The notes under the pieces are model-generated. The model was not told the origin of the DNA. It worked only from the letters and a program-made list of their open reading frames with translations, and ran no database searches. Positions 36,793 through 46,072 of a stretch of DNA of 64,000 nucleotides are shown here, piece by piece (the first letter of the stretch is position 1; the number at the start of each line of letters is the position of its first letter). The stretch lies in NCBI RefSeq assembly GCF_000430505.1, contig NZ_AUMD01000012.1:186001-250000 (forward strand), in the 5' to 3' direction. Made by a program: the position numbers and the translations under genes. The DNA comes from Eisenibacter elegans DSM 3317 (lineage in GTDB: Bacteria; Bacteroidota; Bacteroidia; Cytophagales; Microscillaceae).

Positions 36793-36829
36793 AAAACCTC
36801 TCGCCTAATGAAGTAGTACAAGAGGTTTT
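36793..36829 (-). terminator. Terminator of the sigma/protease operon
   Basis: AAAACCTCT and AGAGGTTTT form a 9-bp stem with a 19-base loop. On the minus strand a T-rich tail follows. It is 19 bases after the stop of the protease gene. Confidence 0.75.
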
Positions 36830-36847
36830 GATATATTGTTGGAAGGC

Positions 36848-38020
36848 TTATTGTTCGCTGCTTTTGTAGACCTTGACATCAAAGACAAAGTTTTGCATTA
36901 CTTTGATTTGGTTGGTGCGGTCTAGGGTATGCATTTGTCCTTGTTTTGGGAGGACAATCAGCTGTTCGGGGTTTTGGGCCTGTATGGCATCCAACATTTG
37001 GAGCAGGTATTTTACTTTTACGGCAAAGGCTGTGCCTTCCATTCGGGTATTTTTGCCTTTGACAATCCCGATGAGGTTGCCTTTCATATCGAGCAGCGGC
37101 CCGCCGCTGTTGCCTGGGTTTACAGGGACGGAGATTTGGTAGGCTGTGGTATCGCCTTGGTATCCGGAGCGGGCGCTTATGGAGCCTTCTCCATACACCA
37201 TTTCTTGGCGGGGGTAGGCTAGGGTAAATACCGGCTCGCCTAGGTCAGCCTCCTCAGCGCGTATGCCAAAGGGCAAGAGGCCAAAGGTTTGGAACCCTTC
37301 TTCAATCACACGCAAGATGGCCAAATCGTTGGTAGGGTCTGTATGGACTACCACCACCTTGAGGTTGTCAAGTGTATCAGAAGCAGAGGCGATATAGATA
37401 GCATCAGCATCTTTGACTACGTGATAGTTGGTAACTAAGTAGCCATTGGAAGCCAATACAAAGGCTGTAGCGCCAGAGGTAGGGGGTTGTAGGAGCATCT
37501 GCTCGTTTTTCTTTTGGCGGTCGGCTAGGCTTTGTTGGGAGCGCTTTACAGCGTCGAGGTCGCGCTTGAGGTCTTTATATGCCTCAAAATTATTGCTTTG
37601 ACGTTGGGCAAGGTAACGGACATCGTGCTTGAGGACAATGACCGTAACAATGGAAGTAAGCAAGGCGACGGAGGCGGCCACTGCCAACATAGAAGCATTG
37701 CGGCGGAACAAGGCAACGCTATTGTCCCAAAGAGGGCGTAAGGCGACACTGCGCCCACGGTGTTTGGGCAGGGCAGGCGCTTCCAAGGCGGTGGAGATGT
37801 TTTCGCTTTCCAATTCTTGCTGAAAGACTTGTAGTTTGCGTTTGAGCATCAGGTGGCTTTCGTGTTGTCGAAGCCTTTGTAAGAGTTGCCCATACTGAGC
37901 TACTTCTTGTGCCAAATGCGCATCCTCAGCCATTTGCTTTTCAAACTGCTGACATTGGTCGGCGGACATCTGCCCTTGGAGGTACTGCTCAATAAGTGGT
38001 AAGTTTCCCTCAGATTTCAT
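36848..38020 (-). CDS. Anti-sigma-like membrane protein fused to trypsin-like serine protease
   Basis: 390 residues. The N-terminal 75 residues (LIEQYLQGQMSADQCQQFEKQMAED) look like the cytoplasmic domain of Bacteroidota anti-sigma factors. TM helix at about 109-131 (ASMLAVAASVALLTSIVTVIVL), then a short coiled coil, then a trypsin fold with His200 in NYHVV, Asp232 in NDLAILRV and Ser305 in GNSGGPLL. No PDZ domain is present, unlike HtrA. The active triad is complete, so the periplasmic part can probably cleave. It is encoded 5 bases behind the ECF sigma gene, which suggests it controls that sigma factor and may act on its own pathway. Confidence 0.85.
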   Translation of the reverse strand: MKSEGNLPLIEQYLQGQMSADQCQQFEKQMAEDAHLAQEVAQYGQLLQRLRQHESHLMLKRKLQVFQQELESENISTALEAPALPKHRGRSVALRPLWDNSVALFRRNASMLAVAASVALLTSIVTVIVLKHDVRYLAQRQSNNFEAYKDLKRDLDAVKRSQQSLADRQKKNEQMLLQPPTSGATAFVLASNGYLVTNYHVVKDADAIYIASASDTLDNLKVVVVHTDPTNDLAILRVIEEGFQTFGLLPFGIRAEEADLGEPVFTLAYPRQEMVYGEGSISARSGYQGDTTAYQISVPVNPGNSGGPLLDMKGNLIGIVKGKNTRMEGTAFAVKVKYLLQMLDAIQAQNPEQLIVLPKQGQMHTLDRTNQIKVMQNFVFDVKVYKSSEQ

Positions 38021-38025
38021 ATCGT

Positions 38026-38604
38026 TTACTCCGGTTTATAGTTGTCAAAGAAGAGTTTTTTTAAGCGCATCAAACATTTGTACTTTTGGTTTTTGGCGCT
38101 GTCGGTGTTGTTGTAGCCCATTGTATCGGCTATTTCTTGCATCGACATTTGCGCCACATAATACTGCTTTAGTACAGAAGCACAGGGCTCGCCCAATTGT
38201 TCAAGCGCTTGTGCCATTAGGTTAAAGTGAGCCTCTCGTTCGTCTATCCGTCCTTCGTCTTGTGTGCTGAGGGGGACAAACTCCTCCAAATCTTGGATGG
38301 GAGGGAGAAACCTGCTTTTTTGTCGTAAACGCTTGAGCCACAGCCTTCTGCTGACGGCATAGAGATAAGTTTTGATTTGGCAGTTGAGCGCAAACTGCGC
38401 GTCCTGCAAATTTTCGTAGAGTACTATGACGGCCTCCTGATACACATCTTGGGCTTCTTGCTCAGTGCCATTATTTTGGAAAATAAGGTTGGCAATCACC
38501 TTATAGTGTGTTTTGTAGACATAGGCTAGGGCTTTGTTGTCGCCTTGGCGTATGGCTTCTATCAGGTCGGTTTCAGTATATGTAGGGGCACTTAGCTTTG
38601 ACAT
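38026..38604 (-). CDS. ECF-type sigma-70 factor paired with the protease
   Basis: 192 residues from the ATG at 38604 (MSKLSAPTYTETDLIEAIRQGD). Region 2 reads AYVYKTHYKVIANLIFQNNGTEQEAQDVYQEAVIVLYENL. Region 4 has the HTH with MSMQEIADTMGYNNTDSAKNQKYKCLMRLKKLF. The NTDSAKNQKYKCL variant is common in Bacteroidota sigma factors that sit beside membrane regulators. Longer open frame upstream is not supported. Confidence 0.88.
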   Translation of the reverse strand: MSKLSAPTYTETDLIEAIRQGDNKALAYVYKTHYKVIANLIFQNNGTEQEAQDVYQEAVIVLYENLQDAQFALNCQIKTYLYAVSRRLWLKRLRQKSRFLPPIQDLEEFVPLSTQDEGRIDEREAHFNLMAQALEQLGEPCASVLKQYYVAQMSMQEIADTMGYNNTDSAKNQKYKCLMRLKKLFFDNYKPE

Positions 38605-38828
38605 GCAGCGGAAATCTGATTCAGAACATTGAGGCAAGTTACGTTTTTTCACGTATTTGCCCAAGATACTGCGTAGATGTCCGCCTGCATATATTTGTGA
38701 TATGGGGCGTTTGTGCCTGTTGATGTTGCTTTTAATACCACAAAGGCCTAGATGTAACCCAAGCTTTGTTGTCTTTTTGTTATCCAAAAATGACGGTAGT
38801 GGTAGTGGTGGTGTCAGATGATGACGCT

Positions 38829-38863
38829 TTTGTTGCACTTACTTAGGCTTTTGTGTAAATTTG
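38829..38863 (+). promoter_or_regulatory. Promoter candidate for gatB
   Basis: TTTG at 38829-38832 and TAAATTTG at 38856-38863 give a -33/-7 pair close to the Bacteroidota consensus, with a spacer of 23 bases (20 if the overlapping TTG is used). The ATG at 38893 would then have a leader of about 25 bases. Confidence 0.5.
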
Positions 38864-38892
38864 ACCTCGATATCGACAGAACATCAATATTT

Positions 38893-40344
38893 ATGGCCAA
38901 TACCTACGAACTGGTAGTGGGCTTGGAAGTACACGCCCAACTCCTGACACAAAGCAAAGCTTACGCCCCCGACTCAACCGAATACGGCAGTTTGCCCAAT
39001 ACCAATATCAGCGTCATCACGCTGGGCCACCCGGGTACGCTGCCCCGTGTGAACGAAAAATCGGTGGAGTATGCCGTCAAAATGGGCTTGGCTTGTGGCT
39101 CCGACATCAACCGCTACAATATTTTTGCCCGTAAAAATTATTTTTATCCTGATTTGCCCAAGGGCTATCAAATCACCCAAGATAAAGGGCCTATCTGCGC
39201 AGGCGGCCACGTTACTATCCGCCTCAAAGACGGCAGCGAGCGCCAAATAGGCATCACCCGCATCCACCTCGAAGAAGACGCAGGCAAATCAATACACTTG
39301 GCCGAAGAGGTCGACACCTTGGTAGACTTCAACCGCGCCGGCGTGCCCCTAATCGAGATTGTCAGCGAGCCCGATATACGCACTGCCGAAGAGGCCTATG
39401 CCTACCTCACCGAAATCCGAAAGCTTGTTCGCTACCTCGGTATCTGCGATGGCAATATGGAAGAAGGCTCTCTGCGCTGTGATGCCAACATCTCTGTCCG
39501 CAAACCCGGCGAACCCTTCGGCACTCGGGTAGAGGTCAAAAATATGAACTCCATCCGCAACGTACAGCGGGCGATTGAGTATGAATTTGAACGCCAAGTG
39601 GCCCTCGTAGAGCAAGGCATTTCTTTCAAACAACATACCCGCACCTTCAACGCTGTAGATGGTAAAACCTACTCTATGCGTGAGAAGGAAGATATGAACG
39701 ACTACCGCTACTTCCCTGAGCCGGACCTTACGCCCGTGGTTATTAGCGATGAGGATATTGCCCAAATCAAGGCTCAAATGCCGCCCCTGCCCCGCGAGCT
39801 CTACCTCAAATACACCCAAGAGTTTGGCCTCTCCGACTATGACGCCGAGGTACTCACCGCCACCAAGGAGGTTGCCCTGTATTACAACGCGCTCTGCCAA
39901 CAGACCAAAAACTATAAGGCAGCTGCCAACTGGGTAACCGGCGACATCAAGGCCTACCTCAACAAACTGACCCTCTCGATGGAGCAGTTTCCGGTAAGCC
40001 CCGAAAAAATCGCCGGCCTCATCGAAATTGTAGACCAAAACAAGGTCAGCTACTCCATCGCCGCCCAAAAGATTTTCCCAGCCCTCATCGAGCAGCCCGA
40101 GCAGACCGCCCTCAGCATTGCCGAGCGTGAAAACTTGCTGCAAGAGAGCGACGAAGGCACGCTTCAGGCCATCATCGCGGAGGTCATTGCGGCCTTCCCC
40201 GACAAGGTGCGCGAGTACCAAGCCGGCAAAAAAGGCCTTACCGGTATGTTTATGGGGCAAATTATGAAAAAAACTCAGGGCAAAGCCGACCCAAAACGCA
40301 CCAATGACCTGCTCGCCGAAGCCCTCGACAAGGCGACTGTCTAA
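38893..40344 (+). CDS. gatB: Asp-tRNA(Asn)/Glu-tRNA(Gln) amidotransferase subunit B
   Basis: 483 residues from the ATG at 38893 (MANTYELVVGLEVHAQL). Cradle-domain motifs include NTNISVITLGHPGTLPRVN, ARKNYFYPDLPKGYQITQ, LEEDAGKSIH, and DFNRAGVPLIEIVSEPDIR; GNMEEGSLRCDANISVR follows. The C-terminal helical and tail domains (KGLTGMFMGQIMKKTQGKADPKRTNDLLAEAL) are complete. GatB binds the misacylated tRNA and its phosphorylated intermediate. gatA and gatC are not in this window. Confidence 0.97.
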   Translation: MANTYELVVGLEVHAQLLTQSKAYAPDSTEYGSLPNTNISVITLGHPGTLPRVNEKSVEYAVKMGLACGSDINRYNIFARKNYFYPDLPKGYQITQDKGPICAGGHVTIRLKDGSERQIGITRIHLEEDAGKSIHLAEEVDTLVDFNRAGVPLIEIVSEPDIRTAEEAYAYLTEIRKLVRYLGICDGNMEEGSLRCDANISVRKPGEPFGTRVEVKNMNSIRNVQRAIEYEFERQVALVEQGISFKQHTRTFNAVDGKTYSMREKEDMNDYRYFPEPDLTPVVISDEDIAQIKAQMPPLPRELYLKYTQEFGLSDYDAEVLTATKEVALYYNALCQQTKNYKAAANWVTGDIKAYLNKLTLSMEQFPVSPEKIAGLIEIVDQNKVSYSIAAQKIFPALIEQPEQTALSIAERENLLQESDEGTLQAIIAEVIAAFPDKVREYQAGKKGLTGMFMGQIMKKTQGKADPKRTNDLLAEALDKATV

Positions 40345-40369
40345 GCTTTGACTGCTTTTTAGGACTTAT

Positions 40370-40385
40370 CCCGCGCTTGCGCGGG
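40370..40385. repeat. GC-rich palindrome downstream of gatB
   Basis: CCCGCGC TT GCGCGGG, a perfect 7-bp stem with two bases between arms. The core GCGCTTGCGC recurs in the gap at 62147-62156. There is no T-run. The rest of this 199-base gap holds no gene. Confidence 0.5.
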
Positions 40386-40543
40386 GCTGGATCATTACCT
40401 GTAGTCCCCGCGAGGGCGTTGAAGGCTTATCTCACACATCCCGTCGGGCGCGGGGAGCTACTTGTAGGGCTTGTGCCTGCATAGCTTCGCATCGACACTG
40501 GCTCGCTATTTCAAACACCTCTTCACTTCTCATCTCCTGTGCA

Positions 40544-41707
40544 ATGACAAAGACCAATATTTTTATCTCCTTTCATAAAACCCTACTCAAGAGTACCTTA
40601 CTCCTACTCCTCATCGGGCTGGCTGCCTGCGGTGGCAACAGTGCTGAGTCGGGTAGCGGCAAGGTGTCTATCAAAGGCATTATCCAACAAGCCCCCAAGG
40701 GCACTATCGTGCTCGAAAAACTCGAAGGGCAAGCCTATCAGCCCATTGAGACCATAGCGCTCAAAAACAACGAGACCTTCAGCTTTGAGGTCAATGTTAC
40801 GGAGCCGGACTTCTACCGCCTCAACCTCTTCAACGAAAAGCAATACATCTACCTTGTGCTCCAAGCTGGGCAAAAAGTAGAAATCACTGTAGATGCCTCT
40901 CAGGCAGATATGCCCTTCAAAGTAAATGGTTCCAAAGATACAGACTACTTCCGTACACTGAATGAGCGTCTGGCGGCCTTCAAACAAGAGCAGGAGCAGT
41001 TGATAGCCCTTTACCAAGCCACCGAAGACGAAACCGAACGCGCCTCCATCCAACAACGCTACGAGCGCTACCAACAGGCCGAAGTAACCCGTATGAAGGC
41101 CATCATCGATACCATCATTCCTTCGGTGAGTGTGATGTTTGCCCTTAATTTTTTTGAAATCGAAACCGAACTCGAGTACATCGAACAAGTAGCCGACCGC
41201 TTTGCCAAGGAGCTACCCAACTCACGCCATACCAAAAGCCTTGTAGGCAATTTGGCACAATACAAACAATCGCTCGCCGGTCAGGTAAACCCCGGCCAAG
41301 CCGCTCCCGATATCGCCCTGCTCAACCCCCAAGGCGAAACTGTCCGACTCTCCAGCCTCAAAGGCAAGCTTGTTTTGGTAGATTTTTGGGCCTCTTGGTG
41401 CCGCCCCTGCCGCGAAGAAAACCCCAACGTAGTCAAGCTCTACCAAAAACACAAAGACCAAGGCTTTGAGATTTTGGGGGTTTCCCTCGACCAAGATCGC
41501 AAAAAATGGCTGCAAGCCATCGAAGCTGACGGGTTGACTTGGGTACACGGTTGGGACGAGCAAGGAGAGGTTGCCCAAGAGTATCAGGTCAATGCTATTC
41601 CGGCTACTTTTTTGGTTGATGCCGAGGGCAAGGTCATCGCCACGGGCCTCAGAGGGCAAGCCCTAGCCGAACGCGTAGCCACCGAACTACAGAAAAAGAA
41701 CAACTAA
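40544..41707 (+). CDS. Thioredoxin-like lipoprotein with N-terminal DUF4369 (TlpA/ResA type)
   Basis: 387 residues. Lipoprotein signal LLLLLIGLAAC (Cys29). Residues about 38-150 are a DUF4369 beta-sandwich (VSIKGIIQQAPKGTIVLEKL). A helical linker follows, then a TlpA-like thioredoxin domain with WASWCRPC, the CRPC pair at 286-289, and IPATFLVDAEGKVI with the cis-Pro. The protein should reduce or exchange disulfides on the outer side of a membrane. It is 16 bases before the biotin-carrier gene. Confidence 0.9.
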   Translation: MTKTNIFISFHKTLLKSTLLLLLIGLAACGGNSAESGSGKVSIKGIIQQAPKGTIVLEKLEGQAYQPIETIALKNNETFSFEVNVTEPDFYRLNLFNEKQYIYLVLQAGQKVEITVDASQADMPFKVNGSKDTDYFRTLNERLAAFKQEQEQLIALYQATEDETERASIQQRYERYQQAEVTRMKAIIDTIIPSVSVMFALNFFEIETELEYIEQVADRFAKELPNSRHTKSLVGNLAQYKQSLAGQVNPGQAAPDIALLNPQGETVRLSSLKGKLVLVDFWASWCRPCREENPNVVKLYQKHKDQGFEILGVSLDQDRKKWLQAIEADGLTWVHGWDEQGEVAQEYQVNAIPATFLVDAEGKVIATGLRGQALAERVATELQKKNN

Positions 41708-41723
41708 CCCACCCTGCCAAGAT

Positions 41724-42236
41724 ATGCTACAAATCGATGTACAAGACCCCCAAGGGCAACAACTCCGCGCACAGTTTGAGCGCAAAGGCGACCAACTGTT
41801 ACTCAACCAAACTGCCCTTGAATGGGATTTGGTAGACCTAGGAAACGGCCTCTTTCATATTCTCTACCAAGGGCGCTCTTACAATGCCCAACTACTACGC
41901 CACGACCGCGAGGCCAAAACAATGTCGCTGCGCATCAATGGCACAGTACACGAAATCAGCCTGAAGGATAAGTTTGACCTCCTACTCCAAAAAATGGGGA
42001 TGGAAAATGCCGCCGCCAGTAAGGTCAACGAAGTCAAAGCCCCTATGCCGGGTCTCATTCTTACTGTCCACGCCACCGAAGGCGCAGAGGTTAGCAAGGG
42101 TGACCCACTACTCGTGTTGGAGGCCATGAAGATGGAGAATGTCATCAAGTCGCCCAGTGATGGCATTGTCAAGAACATACACGTCAGCAAAGGCCAAAAC
42201 GTAGAAAAAAACCAAGTACTGATTACGTTTGCCTAA
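41724..42236 (+). CDS. Biotin carboxyl carrier domain protein
   Basis: 170 residues. The C-terminal 70 residues form a biotinyl domain with EAMKME, Lys136 being the biotinylation site, and the APMPGLILTVHATEGAEVSKGD lead-in. The N-terminal half is a poorly conserved beta-rich part. The size and layout match the carrier subunit of acyl-CoA (propionyl- or acetyl-CoA) carboxylases with separate subunits. No biotin carboxylase is adjacent here, so the partner is unknown. Confidence 0.85.
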   Translation: MLQIDVQDPQGQQLRAQFERKGDQLLLNQTALEWDLVDLGNGLFHILYQGRSYNAQLLRHDREAKTMSLRINGTVHEISLKDKFDLLLQKMGMENAAASKVNEVKAPMPGLILTVHATEGAEVSKGDPLLVLEAMKMENVIKSPSDGIVKNIHVSKGQNVEKNQVLITFA

Positions 42237-42541
42237 AAGCCTTCTGCTATTGTACTTGAAATCAGAATGATATAATACTGCTTTTGTTGTAGAAATAGGC
42301 GGCCATATCAGCCATTGTAGTAGCAATCGGTATCAACAGGCTTAGCCAAAACACCAAAACTGCTTAACCTGTTTTGAGGCTATGTGGGCACAAAAGCCCT
42401 ATCAACCCCCAAAACCTTGGGCAAAATATGTATCTTTACTAGCCAAAATCCACCACTAGGACAAAGATTGGGGTTGGTATTGTATCGACCCATACGTACC
42501 TTGGTTTTTTTATTTTGATAAATCGGAAAGCAGATTCACCT
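42237..42541. other. Intergenic region, no gene seen
   Basis: 305 bases before hemL. It contains the probable hemL promoter region (a TATCTTTA sequence near 42433 is one base short of the -7 consensus) and no hairpin or frame worth calling. Confidence 0.35.
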
Positions 42542-43840
42542 ATGAACACAAACAGAAGTCAAGCCCTATTCACACAGGCTCAACAATACATCCCCGGCGG
42601 GGTCAATTCTCCCGTACGGGCATTCAAAGCCGTAGGCGGCAACCCCTTGTTTATAGAGTCGGCCAAAGGCGCATACCTTTATGATGCAGACGGTAACCGC
42701 TACATCGAGCTAATCAACTCTTGGGGGCCGATGATTTTGGGGCACGCCCACGAACTCATCGAAGAGGCAGTGGTCAAAGCGGCTAAAAGTTCGCTTTCCT
42801 TTGGTGCGCCTACAGCCAGAGAGGTCATTATTGCAGAGCTGATAGCCGACATGGTGCCCTCTATCGAAAAAGTGCGGATGGTCAATTCGGGGACAGAAGC
42901 CTGTATGAGCGCTATCCGTGTGGCTAGAGGCTATACGGGGCGAGACAAAATCATCAAAATTGAGGGCTGTTATCACGGCCACGGCGACTCTTTTCTGATT
43001 GCTGCCGGAAGCGGCGCTGCTACTTTTGGGATACCCGACAGCCCCGGGGTTACACGCGGAACCGCCCAAGATACGCTTACTGTGCCCCACAACAACTTGG
43101 CCGCTATCGAAACCTTGGTCAACGACAATCCACAACAAATAGCGGCCATTATCCTAGAGCCCGTAACAGGCAATATGGGCGTAACGCTTCCCAAACGGGG
43201 CTACTTAGAAGGGTTGCGCCGCCTATGTGACCGCGAAGGGATTGTCCTGATTTTTGATGAGGTGATGACAGGCTTCCGCCTAGCGCCTGGAGGCGCACAA
43301 GAAGTTTTTGGTGTAACCCCCGATATGACCACGCTAGGTAAGATTATTGGCGGCGGAATGCCCGTAGGGGCGTATGGAGGTAAGGCCGAAATTATGGACT
43401 ATGTATCGCCGGCAGGGCCGGTATACCAAGCCGGTACGCTCTCAGGCAATCCCGTATCGATGGCTGCAGGGCTGGCGATGTTGACCTACCTCCACGAACA
43501 TCCAGAGGTATATGAGCGTATCTCCAACTTGACACAGGATATTGTCAATGGCATTCGCGGAGTCAATGAAAAACTAGGGCTCAACTACACCCTCAACCAT
43601 ATCGGCTCTATGTATACGCTCTTCTTTACGGGAGCAGAAGTATATGATTTTGCTACGGCCAAAGAATCTGACTTGGCGCTCTTTGGGCGTTATTTCCAAG
43701 CAATGCTCCAGCAAGGGGTGTACCTTGCGCCTTCGCAGTTTGAGAGCCTCTTTGTGTCGGCAGCGCTTAGCGATGCAGACGTAAGCCATATTGTCAATGC
43801 ACACGAAGTGGCATTGCAGCAGGTTTTATCCCAAAAATAA
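42542..43840 (+). CDS. hemL: Glutamate-1-semialdehyde 2,1-aminomutase
   Basis: 432 residues from the ATG at 42542 (MNTNRSQALFTQAQQYIPGGVNSPVRAF). It converts glutamate-1-semialdehyde to 5-aminolevulinate in the C5 haem route. GTEACMSAIRVARGYTGRDKIIKIEGCYHGHGDSFL, LIFDEVMTGFR and TTLGKIIGGGMPVGAYGG with PLP-Lys267 are the class III/GSAM motifs. The open frame reaches nine codons upstream. It is followed by a terminator shared with the convergent SDR gene. Confidence 0.96.
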   Translation: MNTNRSQALFTQAQQYIPGGVNSPVRAFKAVGGNPLFIESAKGAYLYDADGNRYIELINSWGPMILGHAHELIEEAVVKAAKSSLSFGAPTAREVIIAELIADMVPSIEKVRMVNSGTEACMSAIRVARGYTGRDKIIKIEGCYHGHGDSFLIAAGSGAATFGIPDSPGVTRGTAQDTLTVPHNNLAAIETLVNDNPQQIAAIILEPVTGNMGVTLPKRGYLEGLRRLCDREGIVLIFDEVMTGFRLAPGGAQEVFGVTPDMTTLGKIIGGGMPVGAYGGKAEIMDYVSPAGPVYQAGTLSGNPVSMAAGLAMLTYLHEHPEVYERISNLTQDIVNGIRGVNEKLGLNYTLNHIGSMYTLFFTGAEVYDFATAKESDLALFGRYFQAMLQQGVYLAPSQFESLFVSAALSDADVSHIVNAHEVALQQVLSQK

Positions 43841-43871
43841 ATAAACAATCAATCATCCACCATAGAACAGC

Positions 43872-43898
43872 CCTGCCAATACTTTAGGTGTTGGCAGG
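43872..43898. terminator. Bidirectional hairpin between hemL and the SDR gene
   Basis: CCTGCCAATAC and GTGTTGGCAGG pair over 11 positions with one G-T, around TTTAG. It lies 31 bases behind hemL and 24 bases beyond the end of the convergent SDR gene. The T-tract is weak. Confidence 0.65.
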
Positions 43899-43922
43899 AC
43901 TTGTATTTTGGAAACGAAGGCA

Positions 43923-44678
43923 CTAAAGCCCAAGAGTTGCCCCACCGTCGATGATGAGGGTCTGTCCGGTAATAAACCCAGCCTCTTCGCTACAGAAAAA
44001 TAGCGCACCGTAAGCAATATCAGCAGGCGTGCCCACACGACGTACCGGAATAGATTGAACCATTCCTTTAAGCATTTCTTCGGGGATAGTGGCCAACATC
44101 GCCGTATCGATAGGCCCCGGCGCAATGGCATTGGCTGTGATGTTGTTTTTACCTAGCTCTTGTCCCCAAACCTTGGTCATAGCGGCTACACCGGCCTTAG
44201 CGGCTACGTAGTTGGTTTGGCCAAAATTACCAAACAAACCTGCTACCGATGAGAGGCTGACGATGCGCCCATAGTTGGCCTCCATCATATATGTGGAAAC
44301 CGCTTTGGTACAGTTAAACACACCCGTCAGGTTGACATCCATCACAAGCTGCCATTGCTCGGCAGTCATTTTTTTGAAGGAAGCATCCCGTACAATGCCG
44401 GCATTGTTGACCAAGATGTCGATTTGGCCATATTTTTCGGCCACATATTGCGCTCCGGCCTCGGCAGCATCCAACTTGGTAATGTCTACCGTCATAGGAG
44501 GTACCTCTACTGTAAGGCCTTCGGCGCTGAGCTTTTGGGCAAGCGCTTGCGCCTTGTCCGTTTGTACGTCCCAAATAACCACTGCAGCCCCTTCGCGGGC
44601 AAAACGCTCCACAATACCTTGGCCGATGCCTTGCGCACCTCCGGTGATGATGGCCACGCGCTTGTCTAGTCTTTTCAT
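43923..44678 (-). CDS. Short-chain dehydrogenase/reductase, 3-oxoacyl-ACP or acetoacetyl-CoA reductase type
   Basis: 251 residues from the ATG at 44678 (MKRLDKRVAIITGGAQGIGQGI). The NAD(P)-binding TGGAQGIG, NNAG motif, and the Ser...Tyr-x-x-x-Lys site (SLSSVAGLFGNFGQTNYVAAKAG) are intact. The C-terminal FITGQTLIIDGGATLGL is typical of FabG/PhaB enzymes. Whether it serves fatty-acid synthesis (FabG) or polyhydroxyalkanoate precursors (PhaB) cannot be told from the sequence. It is a single gene. Confidence 0.85.
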   Translation of the reverse strand: MKRLDKRVAIITGGAQGIGQGIVERFAREGAAVVIWDVQTDKAQALAQKLSAEGLTVEVPPMTVDITKLDAAEAGAQYVAEKYGQIDILVNNAGIVRDASFKKMTAEQWQLVMDVNLTGVFNCTKAVSTYMMEANYGRIVSLSSVAGLFGNFGQTNYVAAKAGVAAMTKVWGQELGKNNITANAIAPGPIDTAMLATIPEEMLKGMVQSIPVRRVGTPADIAYGALFFCSEEAGFITGQTLIIDGGATLGL

Positions 44679-44851
44679 AGCAAATGTGTGATTGTAATTT
44701 ACGTTAGTTTGATTAAATTTTGAGGCAAAATACTGTTTTTTCGCTGTTAAAGCAACCTTATGCGGCTTATGTACCCAAATTGAAGGCCAAAGCGATAAGT
44801 TATAGAAAATTGTCTTAATTTTGTTGCCCAAGTAAATGTCCATAAAACAAG

Positions 44852-46021
44852 ATGCTCAAAATCAAGAAATCTCTCAATAAAGTACGCGACAGGGTCTTCA
44901 AGAATGTCCACAGCAACAACCTGATTTATAATATGTGCTGGGAAGACCCGCGCTGCGACCGCGAACTGCTGGGCTTTGACCAACAGAGCGAAGTAGTGAT
45001 GATTACCAGCGCAGGCTGCAATGCGCTCGACTACCTATTGGATGATCCCGCTGCCGTACATACCATAGATATGAATCCTAGGCAGAATGCTGTTTTAGAC
45101 CTTAAAAAAACGCTTTTTCAACACGGAGACTATGAGCACTTGTGGAAGTTTTTTGGAGAAGGTCAATATGATGAAGCGCCAAAATATTATGAGCAACAGC
45201 TCAAAGCCAAGTTGCCGGCGTATGCTAGTGAGATTTGGGACAAAAAGCTGAGCTACTTTACCAATAAAGGATTGAAAAAGTCTTTTTATTTTCGAGGTAC
45301 TTCGGGCAGCTTTGCTTGGCTTTTCAATCAGTATATGCGCTCACGCCCCAAGGTATACAAAGGCACACTTGACTTGCTCGAAGCCAAAACCCTTGAGGAG
45401 CAAACCAAGCTCTACAACGCCGTAGAAAGCAAAATCATCACCTTCTTAGTTCGTTGGCTGATGAACCGCCACCTAACACTCACCCTCCTAGGTGTGCCCC
45501 GTGCCCAGCGCCAACTGATAATGGACAAATACGATGACGGGGTAGCCGGCTTCGCCCAAGAGTGCCTACGGCAAGTATTTACCCAAATCCCAATCCACGA
45601 CAACTACTTTTGGCGTGCTTATATTACCGGAAAGTATACCCCCGAATGTAGCCCCAATTACCTCAAGGCCGAAAATTTTGACACCCTAAGCCAGCGTGTA
45701 GACCGGATTCACCTCTATACTACCACTATCAGCGATTTCCTCAAGAAAAACCCCAAGCCTTATAGCCACTATATCTTGCTCGATCACCAAGACTGGTTGG
45801 CGGCCAACAATGTACCGGCACTGGAAGAGGAATGGGACTTGATTCTCAAAAATAGCCGCCCCGGCACTAAAATATTACTCCGCTCAGCAGCCCCAGAAGT
45901 AACTTTTATCCCCGAATTTGCAAAAAAGCGCTTGGTATTCGAACAAGAAGTTACCCAACGCACCCACAAAATCGATCGCGTAGGTACGTATGCCAGCGTG
46001 TATATGGGGATAGTACAATAA
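44852..46021 (+). CDS. btaA: BtaA-like S-adenosylmethionine:diacylglycerol 3-amino-3-carboxypropyl transferase (DUF3419)
   Basis: 389 residues. NNLIYNMCWEDPRCDRELL near residue 22, the SAM-binding ITSAGCNALDYLL (51-63) and TIDMNPRQNAVLDL (71-84), plus the C-terminal RAQRQL and HYILLDHQDWL segments, are the BtaA/DUF3419 signature. BtaA moves the 3-amino-3-carboxypropyl group of SAM onto diacylglycerol to make diacylglycerylhomoserine. The next gene, 51 bases downstream, is a methyltransferase of the BtaB type, which supports the assignment. The product would be a betaine membrane lipid. Confidence 0.8.
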   Translation: MLKIKKSLNKVRDRVFKNVHSNNLIYNMCWEDPRCDRELLGFDQQSEVVMITSAGCNALDYLLDDPAAVHTIDMNPRQNAVLDLKKTLFQHGDYEHLWKFFGEGQYDEAPKYYEQQLKAKLPAYASEIWDKKLSYFTNKGLKKSFYFRGTSGSFAWLFNQYMRSRPKVYKGTLDLLEAKTLEEQTKLYNAVESKIITFLVRWLMNRHLTLTLLGVPRAQRQLIMDKYDDGVAGFAQECLRQVFTQIPIHDNYFWRAYITGKYTPECSPNYLKAENFDTLSQRVDRIHLYTTTISDFLKKNPKPYSHYILLDHQDWLAANNVPALEEEWDLILKNSRPGTKILLRSAAPEVTFIPEFAKKRLVFEQEVTQRTHKIDRVGTYASVYMGIVQ

Positions 46022-46072
46022 ACCAATTTGTATTGGCCTCCTAGGGGGCCATACCCTCAATTTTGAAAGCCT

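Noticed and set aside
39349-40260. 303-codon minus-strand frame opposite gatB
   Set aside because: Antisense shadow of a well-supported gatB gene.
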